Positions 1 to 8,770 of a stretch of 35,938 nt of DNA are shown piece by piece (the first letter of the stretch is position 1; each line of letters opens with the position of its first letter). The notes below the pieces were generated by a model that had not been told where the DNA came from, searched no databases, and worked only from the letters and a program-made list of their open reading frames with translations. The translations under genes were made by a program, and so were the position numbers. Source of the DNA: Chromohalobacter marismortui (GTDB taxonomy: Bacteria; Pseudomonadota; Gammaproteobacteria; Pseudomonadales; Halomonadaceae); assembly GCF_004364315.1 (NCBI RefSeq), contig NZ_SOBR01000012.1, positions 1 through 35,938 of the forward strand. Reading direction: 5' to 3'.

Positions 1-78
1 GCGGTGCCACGAAGGGCCGGGCGGTCTCACCCCCATGCGAGAGTAGCGGAACGCCGCCCGGGACATCGTCAGGCATTT
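1..78 (+). rRNA. 3' end of a 5S rRNA gene (partial, irregular)
   Basis: The stretch holds the conserved 5S 3' signature (ccccatgcgagagtag, about 32-47) and, at 61-75, a ggacatcgtcaggca-type end that would close helix I with the usual tgcctgacga 5' end. The gene starts before the window. It is irregular: about 14 extra bases lie between the gagagtag block and the ggacatcg block, and the bases before the block (ccgggcgg) can pair with ccgcccgg after it. A divergent 5S gene, a chimeric rRNA operon end, or a small remnant are all possible. Confidence 0.5.
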
Positions 79-84
79 CTTCCG

Positions 85-117
85 AACCCCGGCCATTTGG
101 CCGGGGTTCATTCGTTT
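85..117 (+). terminator. rRNA operon terminator hairpin 1
   Basis: A perfect 10-bp stem (85-94 with 99-108, aaccccggcc / ggccggggtt) with an attt loop lies directly after the 5S 3' end and is followed by a T-containing tail (tcattcgttt). This is the usual form of an intrinsic terminator closing an rRNA operon. Confidence 0.8.
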
Positions 118-159
118 AGGGGCCTCCCACTGGCTCTCGTCAGGCATTTATCCCGGAAA

Positions 160-196
160 CCCTCGTTGGCACAGGCCAGCGGGGGGGCTCTCGTTT
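160..196 (+). terminator. Second terminator hairpin after a repeated 5S tail
   Basis: An 11-bp stem (160-170 with 175-185, two G-T pairs) with loop acag is followed by ggctctcgttt. It is preceded at 137-149 by a second copy of tcgtcaggcattt, the same bases that end the 5S fragment at 66-78, so the tail and terminator unit seems to be present twice. Confidence 0.65.
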
Positions 197-198
197 AG

Positions 199-484
199 AG
201 CCTCGTTCAAAACACGGATAGCTGCCGCAGGCGGTCGTGAAAGGCGTGTTTGTGCCGGCATTCATGAAAACCTACGACGTCACGATGGTATTCATTGCGG
301 AGAGCGTCGAACAGGCGGCCGCATGTTCGTTATATTCCTCCCACTTTGGTCGCGTCGTGCCATGATTCTCTTGATGCCCGGGGACGGCCAACGCATCATT
401 CGATAAAGAATAGCGACGATAACCAACAATACCCGCAGTGCCTTCCGTCGAATTGAGGAGCAGCGGCAGGGAGCGTCTCCCTTT
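199..484. other. Intergenic leader of the gltR gene
   Basis: No coding region is convincing here. It should carry the promoter of the two-component operon. The sequence gggag at about 469-473 lies 11 nt before the ATG at 485 and may be its ribosome binding site. I see no strong promoter hexamers or operator. Confidence 0.5.
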
Positions 485-1198
485 ATGACGATGAATCACA
501 CGACAGTGGCCGTCATCGATGATGACGCTGAAATTCGTGAGCTATTGACCGTTTACCTCGAGCGTCATGGTTTCAAGGTGGTCGCGGGTGAAGGTGGCGA
601 TGCCTTGCCCGCTTTGATACGCGATGAAGATCCTGATTTGCTGATACTCGACATCATGATGCCGGGAGAAGATGGTTTGTCGCTTTGTCGCGATCTACGT
701 CGCCACAGCAACTTGCCGATCATCATGCTGACCGCGAGTGTGGACGAGACTGATCGTATTCTCGGGCTCGAGCTGGGCGCCGACGATTATCTTGCCAAGC
801 CATTCAACCCGCGTGAGCTATTGGCGCGTATCAAGGCGATATTGCGTCGGGCCAAACCGTTACCGGCGGCGGCATCCCGTGTAGTAAGGTTCGGCCGCTG
901 GTCGCTGGATAGAATTACGCGCGAGTTGATCGATGATGAGGGTAACCGAAGCTCCTTGTCGGGTGCGGATTACCAACTGCTCGGTGTGTTTCTCGAGCAC
1001 CCTGAGCAGGTTCTGTCTCGTGAGCGCCTCTTCGATCTGAGCCGCGGGCGTCGTGCGCCGCCTCTGGATCGCTCCATCGATGTGCACGTCTGCCGCTTGC
1101 GCCAGCGCCTGGGGGAAGACGCCCAACATTCGCAATTGATCCGTACCGTGCGTGGCGCGGGCTATGTCTTGGCCACCCCTGTGGAATCGGGGATGTGA
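485..1198 (+). CDS. gltR: OmpR-family response regulator, GltR type
   Basis: A 237-residue DNA-binding response regulator. The receiver domain (about 7-120) has the acidic pair D12/D13, phosphoacceptor D56 (LILDIMMPG), T83 and K105 (LAKPF). The C-terminal winged helix (about 135-232) ends in the typical VRGAGYVL segment. The stop overlaps the GTG start of the histidine kinase gene by 4 bp, so the two are translationally coupled. Both lie just upstream of a gtsABCD-type glucose importer, the arrangement of gltR-gtrS in Pseudomonas, where the pair responds to 2-ketogluconate/6-phosphogluconate and controls glucose transport genes. The specific GltR name rests on this synteny and general resemblance; the response regulator call itself is secure. 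ATG 491 is an alternative start. Confidence 0.85.
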   Translation: MTMNHTTVAVIDDDAEIRELLTVYLERHGFKVVAGEGGDALPALIRDEDPDLLILDIMMPGEDGLSLCRDLRRHSNLPIIMLTASVDETDRILGLELGADDYLAKPFNPRELLARIKAILRRAKPLPAAASRVVRFGRWSLDRITRELIDDEGNRSSLSGADYQLLGVFLEHPEQVLSRERLFDLSRGRRAPPLDRSIDVHVCRLRQRLGEDAQHSQLIRTVRGAGYVLATPVESGM

Positions 1199-2637
1199 GG
1201 CGATGGTGGCGTCCGCGTACCCTCCGGGGGCGTTTCGTCTTGATCATGTTGCTGGGCGTGTTAGGCGCGCAGGTTGCCAGTTATGGTATCTGGAGCTGGC
1301 AGGAGAATCGTGATCGGCTGGTCAGGCTCGATTCCCTGTCGCGCCACTTGGCTGACAGTTTGGCGGCTACCGTCCGTTATTTCAGTTCCCTGCCTTATGA
1401 ATACCGACATATCGTGCTCGATCAATTGCGTGATATGGGCGGAACCCGCTTCTTCGTCAGCGTCAACGATCACCGCATCGCTTTACCGCATACCAGTGGC
1501 GGTAGGATGCGCAACATGGTGGCCGACAACTTGCGTAACGGGCTCGAGCAAGAGCTCGGGCAGCGTGAGATGCACATCGGGTTTTCACGACCCAGTGACT
1601 TGCGGGTGTTCAATAATGAAGTGCCTCTGGCCGACCTCCCCGCGCATTGGGCGCATCGCAGTCTTGCGATCAGGCCGTTATCGACACCGATCCTCGTCGT
1701 ACAAATGCCTCTCAAAGGCGGGAATTGGTTGTTCGTTGCTACCTCGCTTCCCATGGCGGAATCTCTGGAAGATGCCGCCTGGTTATCCGGTGACCGCTTG
1801 TTCGTCTCCATTGTCGTATTGTTGACGGTCATTGCATTGTCGTTATGGGGAATACGTTGGTCGACACGCCCGTTGTCCGTCTTGGCGAGAGCGGCAAGAC
1901 GCCTTGGGGATGATCTCGAATCGCCCCCGATTGCCGAGCGTGGGCCGCGTGAGTTACGCGATACCGCGATGGCGTTCAATCGCATGAGCGAACGGATTCG
2001 CCATCAGGTCGAGGAACGCGAACGCTTGTTCTCCGCCATTTCACACGACCTGAAAACGCCCATCACACGCTTACGCCTGCGTGCCGAGATGCTTGATTCT
2101 CCCCAGCAACGCGAGGCATTCGTACGCTCTCTGGATGAGATGGATCAGTTGGTGAAGGGCGCCTTGGCGTCGGTGAAAGGGCTAGACCTTCATGAGACGG
2201 CCATCGCGATCGACGTGGACGCCCTGGTAAAGGGCATCATCGAGGAACGTTGCGTGCACGAAGCGGCGTCGATGCATCTTGAAGGACGTGCCGGCTGGTT
2301 GTCGGCTAAACCCCTCGCCCTCAAGCGCTGCCTGGCCAACCTCATCGAGAATGCCATGTTCTATGCACAACACGTGGATATCACACTGCACCGGGATAGT
2401 GAATACATCGTCATCGACATTAGCGATGATGGGCCGGGTATTCCTCACGACCAGCGTGAACGTGTCTTCGAGCCTTTCGTGCGGCTCGAACCGTCTCGGA
2501 GTCGCCACACGGGAGGTAGCGGGCTGGGACTTGCCATCGCCCGGCATATCGTACGCGCCCACGGTGGGGACATCCATTTGGGTGAGGCCAGCCGAGGAGG
2601 ACTGAACGTTCAGTTAAGCCTGTCCCTGGGGCATTGA
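1195..2637 (+). CDS. gtrS: Sensor histidine kinase, GtrS type
   Basis: A 480-residue membrane sensor kinase with a GTG start overlapping the regulator stop. It has a first membrane helix at about 13-33, an extracytoplasmic sensor region of about 165 residues, a second helix at about 203-223 (VVLLTVIALSLWGI), a HAMP linker, a HisKA domain with phospho-accepting H284 in SHDLKTP, and an ATPase domain with an N box (NLIENAMFYA), G1 (DDGPGIP) and G2 (GSGLGLAIA) motifs near the C-terminus. All catalytic motifs are present. It should phosphorylate the regulator encoded just upstream. In the GltR/GtrS system the periplasmic domain senses a sugar acid; ligand specificity here is inferred only from the adjacent gtsABCD operon. 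Confidence 0.85.
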   Translation: MRRWWRPRTLRGRFVLIMLLGVLGAQVASYGIWSWQENRDRLVRLDSLSRHLADSLAATVRYFSSLPYEYRHIVLDQLRDMGGTRFFVSVNDHRIALPHTSGGRMRNMVADNLRNGLEQELGQREMHIGFSRPSDLRVFNNEVPLADLPAHWAHRSLAIRPLSTPILVVQMPLKGGNWLFVATSLPMAESLEDAAWLSGDRLFVSIVVLLTVIALSLWGIRWSTRPLSVLARAARRLGDDLESPPIAERGPRELRDTAMAFNRMSERIRHQVEERERLFSAISHDLKTPITRLRLRAEMLDSPQQREAFVRSLDEMDQLVKGALASVKGLDLHETAIAIDVDALVKGIIEERCVHEAASMHLEGRAGWLSAKPLALKRCLANLIENAMFYAQHVDITLHRDSEYIVIDISDDGPGIPHDQRERVFEPFVRLEPSRSRHTGGSGLGLAIARHIVRAHGGDIHLGEASRGGLNVQLSLSLGH

Positions 2638-3004
2638 GTCGCTCAGTGCCGCCGGTCGCCATGTCGGTGAGTAAAATATTACTGAGCTGCAATATGTCGC
2701 CAAGACTTTGTAAGACTCGGTAACCCAACGCGGGGAAGGCATACGCTACGATCAAGTCCAAGGATCGGGAGCATAGGAACCACTGGCTCGTGGCCGTCAG
2801 CAAAAGGCCGAAGCCATAATGATAACGACGACGGTGGGTGCGCTTCCTTCGAGTCTGACCAGTGCCGGGCATTTCCAACCTTCGCGGGGCTCGCCCTTCT
2901 TTGTTCTGTCAGTGCACGGGTCGTTCCCGATATTGGTAAGACGTGAGGTGTTACCTCGCGATTGAGCGACGCATGTCGCAATAACAAGCATAAGGAGTTA
3001 CGCC
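2638..3004 (+). promoter_or_regulatory. Control region of the gtsABCD operon
   Basis: This 367-bp gap has no credible gene; open frames on the minus strand are low-complexity shadows. It should hold the gtsA promoter and, by analogy, GltR sites, but I could not pick a clear one. An 8-bp stem (one G-T pair) with a gtt loop at 2942-2960 lies about 45 nt before gtsA and may sit in the 5' leader. The sequence aaggag at 2992-2997 is the gtsA ribosome binding site. Confidence 0.45.
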
Positions 3005-4258
3005 ATGAAAACGATCCATGCGCTTGCCGCAGGTGCTCTGCTGGCTGCTGCCGTAGGACAGGCGCACGCCGCCGAGATCGAGGTGCTGCACTGGTGGACA
3101 TCCGGTGGAGAGGCCAAGGCGGCCAACATGCTCAAGCAGAAGCTGGAAGCGAAAGGGCATACATGGAAAGACTTCGCCGTGGCCGGCGGGGGTGGCGACA
3201 GCGCCATGACGGTGCTCAAGTCGCGTGCGATTTCCGGCAACCCGCCCGCGGTGGCTCAAATCAAGGGGCCGCTCATTCAGGAATGGGGGGACATGGGGTT
3301 TCTAGGCAACATCGACAAGATTGCCAAGGAAGAAAACTGGGACTCTTTCCTGACGCCACAGCTCGCCGCCTATAACAAGGTCGATGGTCACTACGCCGCC
3401 GTACCGGTCAATATTCATCGCATTAACTGGCTATGGGCCAACCCTGACGTTCTCGAGAAAGCCGGCATCGACGACGTTCCCAAGACTTGGGACGAGTTCT
3501 TCGCCGACGCCAAAAAGATACGCGAAGCCGGCTTCATTCCTCTGGCGCACGGTGGTCAACCGTGGCAAGACGCTACCGTCTTCGAGGTCGTGATGATGGG
3601 AATCGGCGGCGGTGATTTCTATCGCAAGGCGTTCGTCGAACTCGATCCCGAGGCGTTGACCAGCGACACCATGATCGAGTCGCTGAAGACCTTCAAGAAG
3701 CTGCGCAGCACCATGGATGACAACATCGCCGGTCGTGACTGGAACATCGCGACCTCGATGGTCATCAATGGCAAAGCGGCCATGCAGATCATGGGTGATT
3801 GGGCCAAGGGCGAATTCACGGCTGCTGGACTGACCGCAGGTGAAGATTACTTGTGTGAAGCAGCGCCGATGACCGAGCACATGTTCTCCTACAACGTCGA
3901 CAGTTTTGCCATGTTCAAGATCGACGATGAGGGTAAGCAACAGGCCCAGCAGGACCTGGCCAGCCTGATCCTGTCCAAGGATTTCCAGACCACCTTCAAC
4001 AAGGCCAAGGGCTCGATTCCGGTGCGCCTCGACGTGCCGCTGGATAGCTTCGACAAGTGTGCCAAGGCATCGCGCAAGGCCTTCGATGCAGCCAGCGAAG
4101 GCAATGGTCTGGTACCCAGCCTGGCGCACGGCATGGCGGTCTCGGCAAGTGTCCAGGGAGCCGTGTTCGACGTGATTACCAATTTCTTCAACGATCCGGA
4201 GATGAGCGCAGAAACTGCCGCCAAGCGCTTGGCCAGCGCGGTCCGCGCGGCCAGTTAA
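3005..4258 (+). CDS. gtsA: Glucose/mannose-type ABC transporter substrate-binding protein
   Basis: A 417-residue periplasmic extracellular solute-binding protein (SBP_bac_1 family). The start has a clean aaggag site. The N-terminus is a Sec signal peptide (MKTIHALAAGALLAAAVGQ, cleavage probably after AHA at residue 23). The mature protein begins AEIEVLHWWTSGGEAKA, a segment I associate with Pseudomonas GtsA-type glucose binding proteins, and continues with conserved AGGGGDSAM and PPAVAQIKG segments. It delivers the sugar to the GtsBC permease. It is the first gene of gtsABCD and follows the two-component genes. A stable hairpin directly downstream would favour more binding protein than permease. 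The preferred sugar (glucose, mannose or another aldose) cannot be read from sequence alone. Confidence 0.9.
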   Translation: MKTIHALAAGALLAAAVGQAHAAEIEVLHWWTSGGEAKAANMLKQKLEAKGHTWKDFAVAGGGGDSAMTVLKSRAISGNPPAVAQIKGPLIQEWGDMGFLGNIDKIAKEENWDSFLTPQLAAYNKVDGHYAAVPVNIHRINWLWANPDVLEKAGIDDVPKTWDEFFADAKKIREAGFIPLAHGGQPWQDATVFEVVMMGIGGGDFYRKAFVELDPEALTSDTMIESLKTFKKLRSTMDDNIAGRDWNIATSMVINGKAAMQIMGDWAKGEFTAAGLTAGEDYLCEAAPMTEHMFSYNVDSFAMFKIDDEGKQQAQQDLASLILSKDFQTTFNKAKGSIPVRLDVPLDSFDKCAKASRKAFDAASEGNGLVPSLAHGMAVSASVQGAVFDVITNFFNDPEMSAETAAKRLASAVRAAS

Positions 4259-4270
4259 AGAAGGTTGTGG

Positions 4271-4299
4271 CCGCCGCTCGGGATCGCGAGCGGCGGTTT
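4271..4299 (+). terminator. Intraoperonic hairpin between gtsA and gtsB
   Basis: A perfect 10-bp stem, ccgccgctcg (4271-4280) with cgagcggcgg (4287-4296), loop ggatcg, is followed by only three T residues. Lying 12 nt after the gtsA stop, it is best read as an attenuator or mRNA-stabilising element that raises binding protein relative to permease. Confidence 0.6.
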
Positions 4300-4325
4300 C
4301 TCACGTCTCACGCAAGGACACTCTG

Positions 4326-5258
4326 ATGTCGCAAACCGATTCTCCTCTGCCGCGCTCGCGTGCGAAGGCGGCCCGGCATTCGCTGTCCGGTAGCCTGGAG
4401 CGGATGTTGCCGCGCCTGGTGATCGCGCCGTCACTCGCCGTGGCACTGTTTTTCGTCTATGGCTACATGTTGTGGACGTTCGTTCTCTCGTTGACCGACT
4501 CGGGCATGCTGCCGCAATACGATTTCATCGGTTTCGCGCAGTACGCCCGTCTGTTTGCCAATGAGCGCTGGAACGTTGCGGCCACGAACCTGGTCGTGTT
4601 CGGTGGACTGTTCATCATTCTCTGCCTGTTCCTCGGGCTGATGCTGGCGATCCTGCTCGATCAGCGTATACGCCAGGAGGGCGCACTGCGCACGATCTAT
4701 CTCTATCCCATGGCCTTGTCGCTGATCGTCACCGGGGTGGTCTGGCGCTGGATCCTCAACCCCGGGCTGGGTGTCGAGTCACTGGTGCGCAGCTGGGGCT
4801 TCGAGGATTTCACCTTCGATTGGCTGGTCAACCCTGACATGGCCATTTATGCGCTGGTGATGGCTGCGGTATGGCAGGCCTCGGGGTTCGTCATGGCGCT
4901 GTTTCTGGCCGGCTTGCGCAGCATCGACGACAACCTGTTCAAGGCGGCGGCGCTGGATGGCGCGAGCCTGCCCAAGGTCTACTGGCGGATCGTGATTCCG
5001 TGTCTACGTCCCGTGGTATTCAGCGCCGTGATGATCCTCGCGCATATCGCCATCAAGAGCTTCGACCTGGTGATGGCATTGACCGGCGGTGGGCCAGGCT
5101 ACGCCACCGATCTACCGGCGACCTTCATGTACACCTATACCTTCACCCGCGGGGAGATCGGCCTGGGGTCGGCCAGCGCGATCATGATGCTATGCGGCGT
5201 GCTGGCGATCCTGGTGCCCTACCTGTATTCCGAACTGCGAGGAAACAAGCATGGATAA
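4326..5258 (+). CDS. gtsB: Sugar ABC transporter permease GtsB
   Basis: A 310-residue inner membrane permease of the MalF/UgpA type. After a polar N-terminus of about 35 residues there are about six hydrophobic helices. The cytoplasmic EAA loop, which docks on the ATPase, is seen as FKAAALDGASLPKVYWRI near residues 208-225. The ORF starts 67 nt after gtsA across the attenuator hairpin and overlaps gtsC by 8 bp, so translation of the two permease genes is coupled. It forms the translocation channel together with GtsC. Confidence 0.88.
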   Translation: MSQTDSPLPRSRAKAARHSLSGSLERMLPRLVIAPSLAVALFFVYGYMLWTFVLSLTDSGMLPQYDFIGFAQYARLFANERWNVAATNLVVFGGLFIILCLFLGLMLAILLDQRIRQEGALRTIYLYPMALSLIVTGVVWRWILNPGLGVESLVRSWGFEDFTFDWLVNPDMAIYALVMAAVWQASGFVMALFLAGLRSIDDNLFKAAALDGASLPKVYWRIVIPCLRPVVFSAVMILAHIAIKSFDLVMALTGGGPGYATDLPATFMYTYTFTRGEIGLGSASAIMMLCGVLAILVPYLYSELRGNKHG

Positions 5259-6129
5259 CGTCATTCGGCGCCGTACGCCGGGCGCCCGCATGCTGCGCGC
5301 AGGTCTCTATGCATTGCTGATGGTGATGGCGCTGGTCTATCTGCTGCCACTGGTTGTGATGCTGCTGACCTCGCTCAAGCCGCTCGAGGAAATCCGCGCC
5401 GGGGGACTATTATCGTTACCGGATTCGCTGACGTTCGCGGCCTGGCTCAAGGCGTGGGGCAGCGCCTGTACCGGGACACGCTGCGAGGGCCTGTCGGGCT
5501 ATTTCATGAACTCGGTGAGCATCGTGGTGCCGGCCGTGGCGATCTCTACGCTGATGGGGGCGCTCAACGGTTACGCGTTGACCAAGTGGCGCTTTCGTGG
5601 CGCCAACCTATGCTTCGCGCTGTTGTTGTTCGGCTGCTTCATTCCCTTTCAGGTGGTGTTGATGCCGATGGCCCAGACGCTGGGCTGGCTGGGCCTGGCG
5701 AGTTCGACGAGCGGGCTGGTGCTGGTGCACGTGGTCTACGGCATCGCCTTTACCACGTTGTTCTTTCGCAATTATTACGTGTCGATCCCCGACGAGATGA
5801 TCGCTGCGGCCAAGCTCGATGGCGCGGGGTTTTTCCGTATCTTCTGGCGCATTCTGTTGCCGATCTCGGGCCCCATCATCACGGTATCGGTGATTTGGCA
5901 ATTTACCCAGATCTGGAACGACTTCCTGTTTGGGGTTGCCTTTGCCGGATTCGGTTCACAGCCGGTGACGGTGGCGCTGAACAACCTGGTCAATACCTCC
6001 ACCGGGGTCAAGGAGTATAACGTCGACATGGCCGGAGCACTGATCGCCGCGTTGCCGACGCTGGTGGTGTATGTCGTGGCTGGCAAATATTTCGTGCGCG
6101 GGCTGACCGCGGGTTCCGTCAAGGGCTGA
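5251..6129 (+). CDS. gtsC: Sugar ABC transporter permease GtsC
   Basis: A 292-residue MalG/UgpE-type permease. A first helix lies at about 17-37, with about five more after it. The EAA loop is MIAAAKLDGAGFFRIFWRI, near residues 182-200. The ATG overlaps the end of gtsB. The ATPase gene follows after 14 nt. It is the second half of the heterodimeric channel. A loop with CTGTRCEGLSGYF near residues 72-84 carries two cysteines in the periplasmic region, which might form a disulfide. Confidence 0.88.
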   Translation: MDNVIRRRTPGARMLRAGLYALLMVMALVYLLPLVVMLLTSLKPLEEIRAGGLLSLPDSLTFAAWLKAWGSACTGTRCEGLSGYFMNSVSIVVPAVAISTLMGALNGYALTKWRFRGANLCFALLLFGCFIPFQVVLMPMAQTLGWLGLASSTSGLVLVHVVYGIAFTTLFFRNYYVSIPDEMIAAAKLDGAGFFRIFWRILLPISGPIITVSVIWQFTQIWNDFLFGVAFAGFGSQPVTVALNNLVNTSTGVKEYNVDMAGALIAALPTLVVYVVAGKYFVRGLTAGSVKG

Positions 6130-6143
6130 TTGCAGAGGTCATT

Positions 6144-7274
6144 ATGTCCGCATTGAACATCCTTCACGTCGACAAGACGTTTGGTAACACCCAGGTACTC
6201 AAGGACATTTCGTTGGCGATAGAGTCTGGCGAGTTCCTGATCCTGGTCGGCCCTTCGGGCTGTGGCAAGTCGACACTGATGAATGCCATCGCAGGGTTGG
6301 AGCCGGTCACCTCCGGCGACATCCAGATCGGCGGTGAAGACGTCACCTGGCGCACGCCCGCCGAGCGTGACATTGCCATGGTGTTTCAGTCCTATGCCTT
6401 GTATCCGAGCATGAATGTGCGCCAGAACATCGCTTTCGGTCTGGAAATGCGCAAGATGCCCAAGGCCCAGCGCGAGGAGGCGGTCGCGCGCGTGGCCGAT
6501 TTGCTGCAGATCACGCCGCTGCTCGACCGCAAACCGTCGCAACTCTCGGGCGGGCAGCGGCAGCGTGTCGCCATGGGGCGGGCTCTGGCGCGTGAGCCCC
6601 AGATCTACTTGTTCGACGAGCCGCTTTCGAACCTGGATGCCAAGCTGCGCGTGGAGATGCGCACCGAAATCAAGAAGCTGCATCAGCGCTTGGGAACCAC
6701 CATCGTCTATGTGACGCATGACCAGATCGAAGCCATGACATTGGCGGACCGGATCGCGGTGATGCGCGACGGCGAGATCCTGCAGTTGGGCACGCCCGAC
6801 GAGGTCTACAATGATCCCGTGGACATGTTCGTGGCGGGGTTCATGGGCTCGCCATCGATGAACTTCATTCCCGTGACGCTGGTCAGCCGTGATGACGGCT
6901 ACGTGCTGCGCGTCCTCGACGAGCAGGATCCTACGGGAGCGCCGTTGGAACTCCCATGGCCGCCAGCGCGTGAAGCACAAGCATTGCATGAGTGGGTTGG
7001 TGAGCGGCTAATTCTCGGTGTGCGTCCCGAGCACTTCGTCGAAGACGAAACGCGCATGGAGACGTCATTCGATGGGACTCGGCTCGACGTGATGGCGACG
7101 GTGGTCGAACCCACCGGCGCGGATATCCTGCTCCAGGCCACGCTGAGCGGCACCGAGGTGACCATGCGTCTGGGACCCAAGAGTCAGGTAGCAGCCGGCG
7201 AGCGCGTTGCCTTGCGTGTCGACATGAGCCGTGCCGTGCTGTTCGAGACGACCAACCAGCGGCGCGTGGCATAG
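6144..7274 (+). CDS. gtsD: Sugar ABC transporter ATP-binding protein GtsD
   Basis: A 376-residue MalK/UgpC/MsmX-family ATPase. The nucleotide-binding domain has Walker A GPSGCGKST (36-44), Q-loop VFQSYALYP, signature LSGGQ (134-138), Walker B YLFDEP and an H-loop (VTHDQIEAMTLADR). From about residue 235 comes the OB-fold (TOBE) regulatory domain with the conserved LGVRPEHF. It powers uptake through GtsBC. It closes the operon, with the next gene having its own promoter. In MalK relatives the C-terminal domain is a regulatory platform; no such role can be shown here. Confidence 0.9.
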   Translation: MSALNILHVDKTFGNTQVLKDISLAIESGEFLILVGPSGCGKSTLMNAIAGLEPVTSGDIQIGGEDVTWRTPAERDIAMVFQSYALYPSMNVRQNIAFGLEMRKMPKAQREEAVARVADLLQITPLLDRKPSQLSGGQRQRVAMGRALAREPQIYLFDEPLSNLDAKLRVEMRTEIKKLHQRLGTTIVYVTHDQIEAMTLADRIAVMRDGEILQLGTPDEVYNDPVDMFVAGFMGSPSMNFIPVTLVSRDDGYVLRVLDEQDPTGAPLELPWPPAREAQALHEWVGERLILGVRPEHFVEDETRMETSFDGTRLDVMATVVEPTGADILLQATLSGTEVTMRLGPKSQVAAGERVALRVDMSRAVLFETTNQRRVA

Positions 7275-7305
7275 CGTCCGTGGCACGCGGAGACGCGTTG
7301 CGTGC

Positions 7306-7335
7306 TTGCCTTGGACGATAAGCGCTCGTTAGACT
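7306..7335 (+). promoter_or_regulatory. Possible sigma-70 promoter of rlmM
   Basis: TTGCCT at 7306-7311 and TAGACT at 7330-7335 are separated by 18 bp, about 28 nt before the rlmM start. This is a moderate match to the sigma-70 consensus found by eye. Confidence 0.35.
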
Positions 7336-7362
7336 GCGCGCTCGCTGTTTCTGGAGTCCAAC

Positions 7363-8436
7363 ATGGCCGTATGTCCGCACGAATGGCTGCTCTACTGTCG
7401 TCCCGGTTTCGAAAAGGACCTGAGTGCCGAGGTCCTGGACAAGACCGCCCATGTGGGGCAGGTGGGATATCCTGTCGCGGCACCGAGCAGTGGTCATGTA
7501 CGTTTCGTGCTCGATGCCGCCATGCCGGCCAACGAGGTGCATCGCGCCTTGCCGCTCGAGGCCCTGGTGTTTGCACGTCAATCGCTGGTGGCGTTCCCCC
7601 CTTTGGAAAACCTGCCACGCGACGATCGCTTGACGGCGATCGTCGAGCTGGTCGTTGCCAGCGGTTGGTCGTTTGAGGCGGTCTGGCAGGAAACGCCGGA
7701 TACCAACGAAGAGAAAGCGCTGGCCGGTTTGATGAAGGCGCTGCGCAGGCCGCTGGAAAACACGCTCAAAAAGCGTGGCGCGCTGCGTCGCAAGGCAGGC
7801 GGGCGGCGTCTGCATCTGTTCTGGACGGCAGGTGACCGGGTGCAGGTGGCGGTGAGTTTCCCCGGCAACCGTGCCGAACATCCGGGCGGCATATGGCGTC
7901 TCAAGTTGCCGCGTGAAGCGCCGAGTCGCTCGACGCTCAAGCTCGAAGAAGCCTGGCATGTCTTCGTGCCGCGCGAAGCGTGGCCGACGCGGCTCAATGA
8001 CAGCATGCAGGCCGCCGACCTGGGGGCTGCGCCGGGCGGTTGGACGTACCAACTCGTGCGCAAGGGCATGTACGTCTACGCCATCGATAACGGCCCCATG
8101 GATGACGCGCTCATGGCCAGCGGCCAGGTCGAACATCTGCGCGAGGACGGTTTCGTCTGGCAGCCGCCGATGCGACTCGACTGGTTGGTATGCGATATCG
8201 TCGACAAGCCCATGCGTGTCATCGACATGGTCGAACGCTGGCTCGTGGCGCCGTGGTGCCACGAAGCGATCTTCAACCTGAAGTTGCCGATGAAAAAGCG
8301 TTGGGAGGAGGTCTCGCGCTGTCTCGAACGATTGGCAACGTCGCTCGACCAAGCGGGGATCCGTGCGCGGATACGCTGCCGGCATCTGTATCATGACCGT
8401 GAGGAAGTCACCGTGCATGTGTGCCTGCTCGATTGA
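7363..8436 (+). CDS. rlmM: 23S rRNA 2'-O-ribose methyltransferase RlmM
   Basis: A 357-residue protein matching RlmM (YgdE), which methylates the ribose of C2498 in 23S rRNA using S-adenosylmethionine. The N-terminal THUMP-containing half begins [14 protein letters not shown]. The C-terminal Rossmann-fold half has the SAM-binding segment [14 protein letters not shown] (about 221-234), an acidic [11 protein letters not shown] segment and the typical end LKLPMKKRW...[13 protein letters not shown], which carries family-conserved lysine and glutamate residues. Length is normal for the family (about 360). It is monocistronic or loosely linked to tusA, whose start lies 58 nt downstream. Confidence 0.93.
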   Translation: MAVCPHEWLLYCRPGFEKDLSAEVLDKTAHVGQVGYPVAAPSSGHVRFVLDAAMPANEVHRALPLEALVFARQSLVAFPPLENLPRDDRLTAIVELVVASGWSFEAVWQETPDTNEEKALAGLMKALRRPLENTLKKRGALRRKAGGRRLHLFWTAGDRVQVAVSFPGNRAEHPGGIWRLKLPREAPSRSTLKLEEAWHVFVPREAWPTRLNDSMQAADLGAAPGGWTYQLVRKGMYVYAIDNGPMDDALMASGQVEHLREDGFVWQPPMRLDWLVCDIVDKPMRVIDMVERWLVAPWCHEAIFNLKLPMKKRWEEVSRCLERLATSLDQAGIRARIRCRHLYHDREEVTVHVCLLD

Positions 8437-8494
8437 GATGGCCGTGGCAATGGCGCATCATCAGTCAGTGAATCCCTCTGAGGTAACGCCCCTT

Positions 8495-8749
8495 ATGTCC
8501 GATCCCGATACTGCTCTCTCCACCACGCCGGATGCCGTGCTGGATACCTCCGGGTTGTATTGTCCCGAGCCGATCATGATGATGCACAACCAGGTACGGG
8601 ACATGCAGGCTGGTCAACATCTAGAAGTGATCGCCACGGACCCGGCCACCACACGCGACATTCCCAAGTTCTGCACGTTCCTGGGCCATGAACTGGTCTC
8701 GCAGGCCCAGGACGGCGATCATTACCGCTACGTCATTCGTCTCGCATGA
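8495..8749 (+). CDS. tusA: TusA-family sulfurtransferase
   Basis: An 84-residue protein. TusA relays sulfur as a persulfide on a single cysteine, for example to TusBCD for tRNA 2-thiolation or to molybdenum cofactor enzymes. The active cysteine is C23 in the signature LYCPEP, and the [12 protein letters not shown] segment is typical. I chose ATG 8495 because gaggt lies about 10 nt upstream and the protein then has the usual length; a longer frame back to 8363 would run into rlmM. The gene converges on the next one with only 5 bp between the stops. Confidence 0.9.
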   Translation: MSDPDTALSTTPDAVLDTSGLYCPEPIMMMHNQVRDMQAGQHLEVIATDPATTRDIPKFCTFLGHELVSQAQDGDHYRYVIRLA

Positions 8750-8770
8750 CGCCCTTACGATGAGGGCGTC
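8748..8770. terminator. Bidirectional hairpin overlapping two convergent stops
   Basis: An 8-bp stem gacgccct (8748-8755) with agggcgtc (8763-8770) spans the stop of tusA and the last codons of the minus-strand gene. It can act in both directions, although T-tracts are poor. Confidence 0.5.

Noticed and set aside
272-499. Minus-strand frame of 75 codons before gltR
   Set aside because: It overlaps the gltR start, has no ribosome site and no recognisable product; the region is better read as the gltR leader.
5775-8418. Long minus-strand frames opposite gtsC, gtsD and rlmM
   Set aside because: They are antisense to well-identified genes and give His/Arg-rich products with no family resemblance.
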